DNA of 18,228 bases from Comamonadaceae bacterium. Its GTDB lineage: Bacteria; Pseudomonadota; Gammaproteobacteria; Burkholderiales; Burkholderiaceae_C. Below are positions 1-7,899 of this stretch, piece by piece; the stretch's first letter is position 1, and each line of letters starts with the position of its first letter. The stretch spans positions 1 to 18,228 of the forward strand of contig CANCAO010000005.1 of NCBI GenBank assembly GCA_947374105.1, read 5' to 3'. Below the pieces are notes generated by a model that was not told the DNA's origin, did not search any database, and saw only the letters and a list, made by a program, of their open reading frames with translations. Made by a program: the position numbers and the translations under genes.

Positions 1-54
1 GCCCTGGCCCAAGGTGCGGCGCTGGCACGCCAGCGCTACGCGCAGAAAGCTTGA
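1..54 (+). CDS. 3' end of an unidentified gene, cut by the window edge
   Basis: An open frame runs from base 1 to a TGA at 52-54 and encodes the last 17 residues of a protein, ending in ARQRYAQKA. The alanine, arginine and lysine-rich tail looks like the end of a helical cytoplasmic protein, but it is too short to assign. It lies on the same strand and only 24 nt before the dioxygenase start at 79, so the two may be co-transcribed. That it is a real gene end is inferred from this spacing and the coding-like codon pattern. Confidence 0.45.
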   Translation, partial: ALAQGAALARQRYAQKA

Positions 55-78
55 ACCCCAAGCCTTAGATCTGTCACG

Positions 79-831
79 ATGACCCGTTTGTTGTTGTCTC
101 CTGACCCAGTCGCGCCAGAGCAACTGGACACGACGCTGCGCCAGCAGGGCTATGCCGTGCTGAGTGCCGCCAGCGTAGCCCAGCTCGCAGGCTGCAGTTT
201 GGCCGAACTGGAGGGTTTGCAAACCTTTTGGCACGACCTCCCGCCTGATGCGCACCTGAAGGACGGAGGACGCTACCGGCGTCGTCGTCATTCCTGCTTT
301 GAAGTCTTGGGCGAACAAGTCACGCAGGTGGCCCACCGCGCCCACTGGCAGCCGGTGGAGTACAACGCCCTGCACGGCGGCATGGAACGCTGGTTTGAGC
401 CCATGTCGCCCGTCATGGTGCAGCAAGCGACCTGGACTCAGTTGCTGCAATGGTTGGGTGCGGTGAGTACGGCGCTGAAGGGTCAAGCGCCCTGGTTCGT
501 CGAGGCGCATCAGTTCCGCATCGACACCACCGACGGCATTGGCCGCCCCACGCCCGAGGGGGCGCACCGCGATGGGGTCGATGTGGTGGCTGTGTTCTTG
601 GTGGAGAGACACGGCATCAAAGGCGGTGAGACGCGGGTGTTTGAAGCCGACGGCCCGTACGGCCAGCGCTTTACCTTGACCGAGCCATGGTCACTCTTGC
701 TGCTGGATGATGAGCGCGTGATCCATGAATCCACCCCCATCCAACCCCTGAATGAAGAGGGCTACCGTGACACGCTCGTCATCACCTTGCGCCAGGACAG
801 CTTTCAGGGGCAGCGCTTAAAAGCGACTTGA
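79..831 (+). CDS. 2OG-Fe(II) dioxygenase family protein (PF10014-like)
   Basis: This 250-aa cytoplasmic protein resembles the 2OG-Fe dioxygenase family that includes the Bacillus L-isoleucine 4-hydroxylase and enterobacterial BsmA. Such enzymes use Fe(II), O2 and 2-oxoglutarate to hydroxylate free amino acids or similar small molecules. Visible features are the arginine-rich GRYRRRRHS block at residues 64-72, the iron-binding HxD at H163/D165 within EGAHRDGVD, the distal histidine H216 in VIHESTPI, and the 2-oxoglutarate-binding arginine candidate R230 in YRDTLVITLR. All metal ligands are present, so it is probably active. No signal peptide or membrane segment is seen. No clear Shine-Dalgarno precedes the ATG at 79. 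It follows an unidentified gene by 24 nt. The family is fairly certain; the substrate is unknown. Confidence 0.85.
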   Translation: MTRLLLSPDPVAPEQLDTTLRQQGYAVLSAASVAQLAGCSLAELEGLQTFWHDLPPDAHLKDGGRYRRRRHSCFEVLGEQVTQVAHRAHWQPVEYNALHGGMERWFEPMSPVMVQQATWTQLLQWLGAVSTALKGQAPWFVEAHQFRIDTTDGIGRPTPEGAHRDGVDVVAVFLVERHGIKGGETRVFEADGPYGQRFTLTEPWSLLLLDDERVIHESTPIQPLNEEGYRDTLVITLRQDSFQGQRLKAT

Positions 832-839
832 TTTGACGA

Positions 840-995
840 GGCTCAAACGCGGCTCCCAAGGTGGGTGCTGATTTGATTGTGATGGGCTCTCAGGGTCGGC
901 ATGGTCTGGAAAAGTGGGTGTTGGGCAGCGTAACGCAGCGTGTGCATGTCCCATGCCCACGGGCCGTAGAAATCAGAATTCTGGCGCAGAGCTGA
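840..995 (+). pseudogene. Decayed C-terminal remnant of a UspA-type universal stress protein
   Basis: One frame, closed upstream by a TGA at 834-836 and downstream by a TGA at 993-995, reads through ADLIVMGSQGRHGLEKWVLG (867-926) and then SVTQRVHVPCP. This is the ATP-binding G-x2-G-x(9)-G(S/T) signature and final strand-helix of UspA proteins, which normally end in a CPV-type segment. No start codon suits it and the N-terminal two thirds of a normal Usp domain (about 140 aa) are missing, so it is a relic rather than a gene. Its last 23 bases overlap the convergent 3' end of rluA. The identification rests on motif recognition. Confidence 0.65.
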
Positions 996-1665
996 AGCTT
1001 AAAAGCTCACCGCTGATGGGGTGTGAAAAATGCAATGTACTGGCATGCAGCAGCAGCCGCTTGGCCTGGGCAGATACTGCTTCGCTGGCATACAGCGCAT
1101 CACCCAGGATGGAATGTCCCTGCGCTTGTAAATGAACCCGAAGCTGGTGGGTTCGACCTGTCACCGGTTCGAGTTCTATGCGGGTGGTGGGAGTGTCCCA
1201 AGATTGCGCATGCTGGTTCATCACTCGCCAGCGAGTGATGCTGGGTTTACCATGGGCCGGATCAATGATACGCAGTGGTCTCCGGGGCCAGTCCACTCCA
1301 ATGGGCAGATCAATCACCCCCCAATCGCCTTGCGGAGATGACATATGGCCAGCCACTACGGCTATGTAGGTTTTGTCAATCTGTCGATGGGAAAACGCGT
1401 GATTGAGGGCACGCTGCGCCAGCGGGCCACGCGCCATTAGCATCAGACCTGATGTGGCCATGTCTAGCCGGTGGACGACCAATGCATCGGGGAAATCACG
1501 TTGCACTCGGGCACTCAGGCAATCCTGTTTATCAGGGCCACGCCCGGGTACTGATAGCAGACCGGCAGGTTTTAGCAGCACCAATAATGCGTCGTCCTGG
1601 AATACAACCATGACTTGTGTCGGGCTGATGGCTGCCGTGCAGTGGAACTCAATGCAGTCTGTCAT
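973..1665 (-). CDS. rluA: RluA-family pseudouridine synthase
   Basis: This enzyme isomerises uridine to pseudouridine in RNA; E. coli RluA modifies 23S rRNA U746 and tRNA U32. Taking the ATG at 1665, the protein has 230 aa, close to the 219 aa of E. coli RluA. It carries the LLSVPGRG entry motif, the catalytic block HRLDMATSG with the nucleophilic aspartate at residue 68, the GRTHQLRVHL motif and the closing ILGDALYAS segment. It has no S4 domain, which fits RluA rather than RluB to RluF. An upstream in-frame ATG at 1710 would add 15 residues lying deeper in the kinase gene. The 1665 start is preferred because it gives the family's usual N-terminus and overlaps the kinase by only 17 nt. No strong Shine-Dalgarno is seen, so translation may be coupled to the kinase. 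Confidence 0.85.
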   Translation of the reverse strand: MTDCIEFHCTAAISPTQVMVVFQDDALLVLLKPAGLLSVPGRGPDKQDCLSARVQRDFPDALVVHRLDMATSGLMLMARGPLAQRALNHAFSHRQIDKTYIAVVAGHMSSPQGDWGVIDLPIGVDWPRRPLRIIDPAHGKPSITRWRVMNQHAQSWDTPTTRIELEPVTGRTHQLRVHLQAQGHSILGDALYASEAVSAQAKRLLLHASTLHFSHPISGELLSFSSAPEF

Positions 1666-3727
1666 CTTGCAGCAGGCGCTGCACGGTAAGGCACAGTTCT
1701 TCGATGTCATTAGGCTTGTGAATCAGTGCCTGAGCTCCTTCGGCCAGCGCGCTGTCTTCAATGTCCTGGGTGATGTAACCAGAGGCTAGGGCTACCGGAA
1801 GATCAGGCCGAGCATTGCGGGCAATGCGAAGTAAATCTACGCCACTGCAGCCTGGCATGTTGAAGTCGGTCACGAGCAGGTCGAAGTCCAGGGGGCGTTC
1901 ACGCAGAGCGACTGCAGCCAGATGAGGGTCGGTAAAAGAGCTGACCGTGTAGCCTTTGCGTTTTAGTGATCGCTCCACGAGGAACACCAGGGCAACGTCA
2001 TCGTCCACATACAAGACATGTTTGCCCTTTCCTGATATCGACGACGACTTGGGCACTTCTTCCAAGGTGGGCGTCACTTGCAGGTAGGTGACCGGGAAGT
2101 ACAGGGTAAATTGACTGCCCACGCCAGGGGTGCTGCTGACGTTCACGCATCCACCATGACTTTGCATGATGCCGTGCACCACAGATAAGCCCAAACCTGT
2201 GCCCTGGCCTACAGGTTTGGTGGTGAAAAAGGGCTCAAAAATTCGTTCCAACTTTTCGGGACTCATACCACTGCCTGTGTCGCTGACGCAAACAGTGACG
2301 TAAGAGCCGGGAGAAATACCGAGCCGATCACACTCTTTCGAGTGTGGGTGACAAGCATCCAGAAAAATACTGACTGTTCCCTTGTTGGCCCCAAACGAAT
2401 GAATGGCGTTGGTGCACAAGTTGAGCAGGGCTTGCTCGATTTGGGTGGCATCCGCCAGAACCAATGGTATTTTTTTGAGATGAATTTTCAGTGCCACCGT
2501 AGGTGGGAGTGTGACCTTGAGTAAGCGAGCGGTTTCCTCCACCACGTCAGTGATTTGAATTGGACTACGTTTAGGTGGCTCGTTGCGGCTGAAAGTGAGA
2601 ATCTGTCGCACCAGATCACGGGCCCTATGTGCGGCTCGGTCAATCTCCATCAGACTGATCATTGCAGGCGCATCGCCCTCTGTGTCTTGTTTGGCCAGTG
2701 TTACATTGCCCAAAATCGCACCAATAATGTTATTGAAGTCATGCGCGATGCCTCCGGCCATAGTGCCGATGGCCTGCATTTTTTGCGATTCTCGTAATTG
2801 AATTTCAAGGGTGTTGCGGTGTGCTTCCACCTGTTTTTTGGAAGTGAGATCGCGTGCGAAAACGGTGGTGATCATGCCCTGGGGATGGTGTTCGCTGGTA
2901 ACGCTGGCTTCCAGCGCCAACGTTTTTCCATCCACAGTTTGACCAATGACTTCGCCGAGCATGGCGTGCTTGACCACTTGCATGGTGTCCATGGCGCTTG
3001 TGATTTCGGGCAAAAATCGTTCTAACGGCGTGTTCAAGGCTTGTTCGGCCGGGCATCGAAACAGGATGGCGGCTGCCGGATTGAACACCCGGATTAGTAA
3101 ATCATTGTCCACGCAGACGATGGCGTCGAGCGAAGAGTTGATGATGGTCGCCAGCCGGTTTTCGCTCAGACGTAATTCTTCGTTGCGCTGCTGCAGGGCG
3201 GCTGCACTTTCTTGCAGGGCACGCCGCCGCTCATTCAAGGCCCGGCGCTCGGCCAACAGAGGGCCTTGGTCAATGATGGCGCAGATGAAATGGGTTTGCT
3301 CGTTTTTCGCGTATTGAATACGTGCCATGTGCAGATCACCCGTGAACCTGCCAGCAGAACCTCTGGAGAAGACGACTTCGTTCACGTTGCTTTGACCATC
3401 ACGTTGTGCCACAGCCATCGCTCGTTCAACGTTATTCGTATGCTCTGATTCAACTAAAGGCATCAAAAAGTTGAGCGCTGCGTCTTGTTCCGTGGGGCGA
3501 AACAAGCGCAAGGCCATCGCATTGCTTTGGATCACCATGCCTGACTCATCCACTACCATCAAAGCCAGAGGCACATTGGAAAATAGGGTTTCGAACCGTT
3601 CTGATGCCCCCTCAGCGGCAAGTCGGCTGTAGTGCAGGGTCGCATTCTGGGCTTTGAGGTCGGTTTGATAGGCGCGCAAATCCTCAATCAACGTGGATAG
3701 GGTGTGGAGCGAGGTTACTTTCTGCAT
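1649..3727 (-). CDS. Soluble hybrid sensor histidine kinase (PAS-PAS-HisKA-HATPase-REC)
   Basis: This 692-aa signalling protein has no membrane segment and should sense a cytoplasmic cue. In order it has a helical N-terminus (about 1-45), PAS 1 (46-155), a charged coiled coil (158-195), PAS 2 (191-300), a HisKA dimerisation helix with the phospho-acceptor H329 in GGIAHDFNNI, and an HATPase domain. The HATPase shows the N box CTNAIHSF (N440), the G1 box DTGSGM (483-488), the F box FEPFF and the G2 box GQGTGLGLS. A C-terminal receiver follows (569-690) with acidic D575/D576, phospho-acceptor D621, S649 and K671. All catalytic residues are present. There is no output domain and no response regulator next door, so the downstream partner must lie elsewhere. 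Its start is 127 nt from the divergent catabolic operon, which it may control (inference). Confidence 0.92.
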   Translation of the reverse strand: MQKVTSLHTLSTLIEDLRAYQTDLKAQNATLHYSRLAAEGASERFETLFSNVPLALMVVDESGMVIQSNAMALRLFRPTEQDAALNFLMPLVESEHTNNVERAMAVAQRDGQSNVNEVVFSRGSAGRFTGDLHMARIQYAKNEQTHFICAIIDQGPLLAERRALNERRRALQESAAALQQRNEELRLSENRLATIINSSLDAIVCVDNDLLIRVFNPAAAILFRCPAEQALNTPLERFLPEITSAMDTMQVVKHAMLGEVIGQTVDGKTLALEASVTSEHHPQGMITTVFARDLTSKKQVEAHRNTLEIQLRESQKMQAIGTMAGGIAHDFNNIIGAILGNVTLAKQDTEGDAPAMISLMEIDRAAHRARDLVRQILTFSRNEPPKRSPIQITDVVEETARLLKVTLPPTVALKIHLKKIPLVLADATQIEQALLNLCTNAIHSFGANKGTVSIFLDACHPHSKECDRLGISPGSYVTVCVSDTGSGMSPEKLERIFEPFFTTKPVGQGTGLGLSVVHGIMQSHGGCVNVSSTPGVGSQFTLYFPVTYLQVTPTLEEVPKSSSISGKGKHVLYVDDDVALVFLVERSLKRKGYTVSSFTDPHLAAVALRERPLDFDLLVTDFNMPGCSGVDLLRIARNARPDLPVALASGYITQDIEDSALAEGAQALIHKPNDIEELCLTVQRLLQDDRLH

Positions 3728-3854
3728 GGCAGGTGCGCTGAGGAGTGAAAGGAAATGGTAGCAGACGAATTCTCACTAAACGCCCTTTATGATTCACTAG
3801 GCGATGCGAGGCACCACCCCCGTCTTACTTACTCCGTTTAAGGACTGATTTTTT
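3728..3854. promoter_or_regulatory. Divergent promoter region between the kinase and the catabolic operon
   Basis: This 127-nt intergenic stretch must hold the promoters of both the kinase (-) and the operon (+). A good -10-like TATGAT lies at 3788-3793 on the + strand, but no matching TTGACA-like box is found 16-18 nt upstream, so a vegetative promoter is only tentative and activator dependence is possible. A Shine-Dalgarno AAGGA at 3840-3844 sits 10 nt before the ATG at 3855 and supports that start. The kinase side shows no obvious ribosome binding site. I see no long dyad operator. Confidence 0.4.
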
Positions 3855-5045
3855 ATGCCCCACATGGCTGCTTCTTCGGCGTTAGCCCGCTTTCGTGTGA
3901 TTGACCTCACTCAGGTGCGTGCCGGCCCTACCGCTTGTCGCCAGTTGGCCGACTGGGGTGCGGATGTGATTCAGGTGCAAATGCCCGAGCACATGCGCGG
4001 CGACGATACGCTGGGCGGGCAAGACGGCTCGGACTACCAGTACACCCACCGCAACAAACGTTCCATCACGCTGAACCTCAAAGAACCCGAGGGCATTGCC
4101 GTGCTCAAACGCCTGATTGCGGGCGCGGATGTGGTGGTAGAGAATTTTCGGCCGGACGTGAAGTTTCGCCTGGGCATTGATTACGAGACGCTGAGCCAAG
4201 ACCACCCTGGCTTGGTCTATGCCAGCATCTCCGGCTTTGGCCAGACCGGCCCCTTGGCCCAGCGCCCCGGCTTTGACCAGATTGCACAGGGCATGGGCGG
4301 GCTGATGTCGGTCACCGGCATGGCCGAGCAGGGCCCCATGCGGGTGGGCATTCCGATTGCTGATTTGTGTGCAGGAATTTTTGCCGCGCAAGGAATTTTG
4401 GTGGCACTGTTGGAGCGCGAAGCCTCGGGCAAGGGCCAGTGGCTGCACACCTCGCTGCTCGAATCCATGGTGTACATGATGGACTTCCAGACCTCGCGCT
4501 GGTTGATCGACGGCGACGTGGCCACGCAGGCCGGCAACTTCCATCCCACCAGCATTCCGACCGGTGTGTACAAGGCGCGCGATGGCTACATGAACATTGC
4601 CGTGTTCGGCTCCAAAATTTGGGAGCGCTTTTGCGACATCCTGGGCGCACCTGAATGGGTGAGTGATGAGCGTTACCACGACAAGCAAGGCCGCTCTGTG
4701 AACCGCGACACGCTCAATGCTGAGATCAACCGGCGTCTGGCCGCGCAAGACCGTAGTTATTGGATCGAACGCCTGAACGCGGGCGGCGTGGCCTGCGGCC
4801 TGATCAACAATATGGCCGAGGTGTTTGCCGAGCCGCAGGTGCAGCACCTGGGCATGGTGCACAACGTCGTGTCCAAACACCAAGGGCCACAACGCTTGGT
4901 GGGCCAGCCGGTGCAGTTGGAGCGCACGCCCAGTACCATCGCCCGCGCCGCGCCGCGCCGGGGCGAGCACAGCGAAGAGATTTTGACCGAACTGGGCCTG
5001 TCCAAAGAGGACATGGCGCGCATGAAATCCACCGGAGTTTTTTGA
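3855..5045 (+). CDS. CaiB/BaiF family (class III) CoA transferase
   Basis: This 396-aa cytoplasmic enzyme moves CoA from an acyl-CoA donor to a carboxylic acid through an aspartyl-CoA thioester; formyl-CoA and carnitine CoA transferases are relatives. Family marks are the N-terminal RVIDLTQVRAGPTACRQLAD segment (14-33), the VVENFRPD block (94-101), the SISGFGQTGP loop (124-133), and IADLCAGIFAAQGIL, whose D170 aligns with catalytic Asp169 of formyl-CoA transferase. The length is normal. An AAGGA ribosome site lies 10 nt upstream. It is the first gene of the operon and its stop overlaps the next start by one base (TGATG at 5043-5047), so the two are probably translated together. Its role here would be to activate the pathway acid to its CoA ester. 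The acid is unknown. Confidence 0.92.
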   Translation: MPHMAASSALARFRVIDLTQVRAGPTACRQLADWGADVIQVQMPEHMRGDDTLGGQDGSDYQYTHRNKRSITLNLKEPEGIAVLKRLIAGADVVVENFRPDVKFRLGIDYETLSQDHPGLVYASISGFGQTGPLAQRPGFDQIAQGMGGLMSVTGMAEQGPMRVGIPIADLCAGIFAAQGILVALLEREASGKGQWLHTSLLESMVYMMDFQTSRWLIDGDVATQAGNFHPTSIPTGVYKARDGYMNIAVFGSKIWERFCDILGAPEWVSDERYHDKQGRSVNRDTLNAEINRRLAAQDRSYWIERLNAGGVACGLINNMAEVFAEPQVQHLGMVHNVVSKHQGPQRLVGQPVQLERTPSTIARAAPRRGEHSEEILTELGLSKEDMARMKSTGVF

Positions 5046-5854
5046 TGTCTGAAACCGTTTATTCATCCCCCACCGAGCGTGTGCAAACCTGGGCCGAGGG
5101 CAGCACCCTGCACATCCGCTTCAACAACCCGGCGCGCCACAACGCTTTGTCGGTCGATATGTGGGAGGCCGTGCCGCCCCTGTTGGTACAGGCTGAAAAC
5201 GACGACGCCATTCGTTTGGTGGTTTTCTCCGGCGCGGGTGAAAAAGCCTTTGTCTCCGGCGCTGATATCTCGCAGTTTGAGGACCAGCGCGCCGCCGAAG
5301 CCGCCGTGGCCCGCTACGAAGCCATGGCTGAGAACGCCTTGATGGCCATCTACAACTGCAAAAAGCCGACGCTGGCCAGCATTCGCGGTTTTTGCATCGG
5401 CGGCGGCGTGAACGTGGCCATCAGTTGTGACATCCGCATTGCGGCCACCAACTCAGTGTTCTCCATTCCTGCCGCCCGTTTGGGCCTGGGCTACCGCTAT
5501 TCGGCCATGAAGAATCTGGTTGATTTGATCGGCATGGGTGCGGCGAAAGATTTATTTTTTACCGCGCGCAAGATTGATGGGAACGAGGCCAAGTCCTTGG
5601 GCTTGGTGTCGCGCGTTTGCGCACCCGATGACCTGCCTGAGCTGCTGGCCGAGTACACCTCAGCCCTGGCCGCCAATGCACCGCTCACGGTGTATGCAGG
5701 CAAGGCCATTACCGCCGAAATTTTGAAACCCTCACCCGCGCTGGACATGGGCTTATGCCAGCAGCTCATCAAGGGCTGTTTTGAAAGCGCAGACTACGCC
5801 GAAGGTCGCAAAGCCTTCATGGAAAAGCGCAAGCCGGTGTTCACCGGCAAGTAA
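5045..5854 (+). CDS. Crotonase-fold (enoyl-CoA hydratase/isomerase family) protein lacking both classical catalytic glutamates
   Basis: This 269-aa cytoplasmic protein has the crotonase fold. The CoA-binding and oxyanion-hole segment is GEKAFVSGADIS (65-76), and the second oxyanion segment is GFCIGGGVNVA (115-125). The two glutamates that act in rat enoyl-CoA hydratase (E144, E164) align with N123 and A143 (SIPAARLGLGY), so it may not be a normal hydratase. Other crotonase activities such as isomerase, decarboxylase, hydrolase or ring-opening lyase are possible. The start at 5045 is chosen because the upstream open frame only mirrors the CoA transferase in another frame, and the family N-terminus begins here. 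Coupling to the preceding gene suggests it acts on the CoA ester made by that enzyme. The family is firm and the reaction is open. Confidence 0.88.
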   Translation: MSETVYSSPTERVQTWAEGSTLHIRFNNPARHNALSVDMWEAVPPLLVQAENDDAIRLVVFSGAGEKAFVSGADISQFEDQRAAEAAVARYEAMAENALMAIYNCKKPTLASIRGFCIGGGVNVAISCDIRIAATNSVFSIPAARLGLGYRYSAMKNLVDLIGMGAAKDLFFTARKIDGNEAKSLGLVSRVCAPDDLPELLAEYTSALAANAPLTVYAGKAITAEILKPSPALDMGLCQQLIKGCFESADYAEGRKAFMEKRKPVFTGK

Positions 5855-5881
5855 TCAAAAAATCAAACAAAGGAACCCACC

Positions 5882-6859
5882 ATGAAATCTTATTGGCTCA
5901 AGATGGATGACCACCATTCCACATTGGAGCTGCGTGACGTGGCGCAGCCCACACCCGGTCCACGCCAAGTGCTGGTGCGCGTGCGCGCAGCGGGTCTGAA
6001 CCGGGGTGAGCTGATTGCAGGCCACGGCTTGCACGGCAGCGGCGCTGCGGCAAAGCCGATTGGCATGGAGGCGGCAGGCGAAGTGGTGAGTTTTGGCGCT
6101 GAGATCACCGGCCTCAAAGTGGGTGACCGCGTGATGGGCCGCTGCCCTGGCGCGTTTGCTGAATACGCCTTGATCGACGGGCGTGAAGTGATGACGGTGC
6201 CTGACAGCTTGACGTGGGAAGAAGCGGCCAGCATCCCGCTCACCTTCTTGGTGGTGTACGACATGCTTGTCATGCAAGGGCGTCTGAAGGCCGATGAATG
6301 GCTGCTGGTGGCGGGCGCGTCGTCGGGCGTGGGAGTGGCTTCGATGTTGATGGCTAAAGCCTTAGGTGCCAAAGTGATTGGCACTTCGGGTTCCGCTGCC
6401 AAGCTGGCGCGACTCGACACCCTAGGCCTGGATGTGGGTTTGTGCACACGCGTCGCTGATTTCCATGACGCGGTCATGCAGACGACCGAAGACAAGGGCG
6501 TTGATCTGGTCGTCAACACCGTGGGCGGCTCGGTCTTTGCTGAGTGTGTGCGCAGCATGGCCTTTGAGGGACGACTAGCCACGGTGGGCTATGTGGACGG
6601 CGTGCTCCAGGGAGCGATGGACATTGAGCTGCTGCACGCCAAACGTTTGACGTTGTTTGGTGTGTCCAACAAGTTGCGCAACGCGGATCAAAAATCTTCG
6701 GGTGTGCCCGGCTTCAAGAGCCACATCTTGCCGCTGCTGGCCAATGGTCGCATCAGGCCGGTGGTGGATAAGGTGTTCGCATTTACCGATCTGGCGCAGG
6801 CCAAGGCCATGATGGAGAGCAATCAGCACCTTGGAAAAATTGTGCTGATGGGTGTCTGA
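5882..6859 (+). CDS. Zinc-free MDR oxidoreductase (NADPH:quinone reductase / enoyl reductase-like)
   Basis: This 325-aa cytoplasmic member of the medium-chain dehydrogenase/reductase superfamily starts with a GroES-like domain (about 1-120, with GMEAAGEVVSFG at 61-72) and continues with a Rossmann domain whose nucleotide loop is AGASSGVG (144-151). The zinc-binding cysteines of alcohol dehydrogenases are absent, which places it near quinone oxidoreductases (QOR) and enoyl reductases that use NADPH. A ribosome site AAGGA at 5870-5874 lies 7 nt before the ATG. It follows the crotonase gene by 27 nt. In the pathway it could reduce an unsaturated CoA ester or a quinoid intermediate. Which one is not shown by the sequence. 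Confidence 0.88.
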   Translation: MKSYWLKMDDHHSTLELRDVAQPTPGPRQVLVRVRAAGLNRGELIAGHGLHGSGAAAKPIGMEAAGEVVSFGAEITGLKVGDRVMGRCPGAFAEYALIDGREVMTVPDSLTWEEAASIPLTFLVVYDMLVMQGRLKADEWLLVAGASSGVGVASMLMAKALGAKVIGTSGSAAKLARLDTLGLDVGLCTRVADFHDAVMQTTEDKGVDLVVNTVGGSVFAECVRSMAFEGRLATVGYVDGVLQGAMDIELLHAKRLTLFGVSNKLRNADQKSSGVPGFKSHILPLLANGRIRPVVDKVFAFTDLAQAKAMMESNQHLGKIVLMGV

Positions 6860-6884
6860 ATACTCGCTGTATCCGATACGATTT

Positions 6885-6889
6885 AGGAG
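6885..6889 (+). promoter_or_regulatory. Shine-Dalgarno AGGAG fixing the Bug protein start
   Basis: AGGAG lies 10 nt upstream of the ATG at 6900. It decides between this start, which begins directly with a signal peptide, and an earlier in-frame ATG at 6852. The earlier start would add 16 unlikely residues before the signal sequence and overlap the preceding gene. Confidence 0.7.
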
Positions 6890-6899
6890 CAATCACACC

Positions 6900-7871
6900 A
6901 TGCGAACCTTGTCGATCTTCTCGGCCTTACTGTTAAGTAGTTTGGGGTTTTCAGCTCAAGCTCAAAATACAGCCTACCCTAACAAACCCATCAAGCTGCT
7001 GGTCGGCTTTGCGCCTGGGGGAGCGGCTGATTATGTGGCGCGCACAGTGGGCGATGCACTTGGGCGAACGCTGGGCCAGCCCATCGTGATTGAGAACCGG
7101 GCGGGCGCGGGCTCCAGCATCGCCGCAGAAGCGGCCGCCAAGGCAGCGCCAGACGGCTACACGATTCTTATCGCCAGCCCGAGCAGCATCTCTGTGAACC
7201 CGGCGCTTAACCCCAAGCTGGGCTACAGCGCGCGTGATCTGACACCGGTGAGCAAGGTCACCAGTTCGCCGCTGGTGATTGCGGCGCATCCGGGCAGCGG
7301 TATCAATTCGGTGGCTGATTTGGTAGCCAAGGCCAAACGAGCTCCCGGCACGCTGAACTATGCCACCTCAGGCAATGGCTCTGCGCCTCACTTAGGCGCA
7401 GCCTTGTTCAGCCAAGTGGCACGTGTGCAGATGGTGCACATCCCCTTTCGCGGCGGCGGTCCAGCCATTCAGTCGGTGGTGGCGGGGGACACGCAATTGA
7501 CCTTTGGCACGCCGCCCTCGGTGCTGCCCATGGTCAAAGCTGGGCGACTCAAAGGCCTGGCTGTCAGCTCGCGCGAACGTTCGTCTCTGGTGCCTGATTT
7601 GCCCGGTATGGTGGAAGCTGGCCTGCCCGACTATGCGATTGAATTTTGGTACGGATTTTTTGTACCCGTTGGCACGCCATCGGCAATCATCAAGAAGTTG
7701 TTTGACGCTACCCTTATTGCGCTACAACAGCCCCAAGTGAAGGCCGCGCTGGCGCGCGAAGGCACAGAGGTTTCGCTGTCGGTATCACCCGAGCAGTTTG
7801 CCGCTTTCCTGTCAGAAGACGCCAAGTTTTGGGTCAAGTTGGTCAAGGATGCTGACGTGAAAGTGGAATAA
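6900..7871 (+). CDS. Bug/TctC-type periplasmic solute-binding protein
   Basis: This 323-aa protein belongs to the tripartite tricarboxylate transporter receptor family, greatly expanded in Bordetella and Comamonadaceae, whose known ligands are mostly carboxylates and related small molecules. It has an N-terminal signal peptide with a hydrophobic core (SIFSALLLSSLGF) and a likely cleavage after AQA (19-21). The mature part starts with the typical YPNKPIKLLVGFAPGGAADY (26-45), followed by ENRAGAGSSIAAEAAAKAAPDGYT (65-88, discontinuous family signature). No TctA or TctB membrane subunit is encoded nearby, so it would work with a transporter encoded elsewhere. Its place inside the catabolic operon, 40 nt after the MDR gene and 28 nt before the molybdenum hydroxylase, suggests it binds the pathway substrate or an early product. 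Confidence 0.93.
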   Translation: MRTLSIFSALLLSSLGFSAQAQNTAYPNKPIKLLVGFAPGGAADYVARTVGDALGRTLGQPIVIENRAGAGSSIAAEAAAKAAPDGYTILIASPSSISVNPALNPKLGYSARDLTPVSKVTSSPLVIAAHPGSGINSVADLVAKAKRAPGTLNYATSGNGSAPHLGAALFSQVARVQMVHIPFRGGGPAIQSVVAGDTQLTFGTPPSVLPMVKAGRLKGLAVSSRERSSLVPDLPGMVEAGLPDYAIEFWYGFFVPVGTPSAIIKKLFDATLIALQQPQVKAALAREGTEVSLSVSPEQFAAFLSEDAKFWVKLVKDADVKVE

Positions 7872-7899
7872 ATTTCTCTCAATATTAAATGGAAACAAG

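Noticed and set aside
4760..5044. N-terminal extension of the crotonase frame
   Set aside because: This part is the CoA transferase sequence read in another frame. The crotonase family N-terminus starts at the ATG at 5045.
3882..5066. A 394-codon open frame on the minus strand antisense to the CoA transferase
   Set aside because: It mirrors the coding gene almost exactly, is rich in His, Ala, Gly and Val as expected from the complement of GC-rich codons, shows no family motif, and the + strand gene is clearly recognisable.
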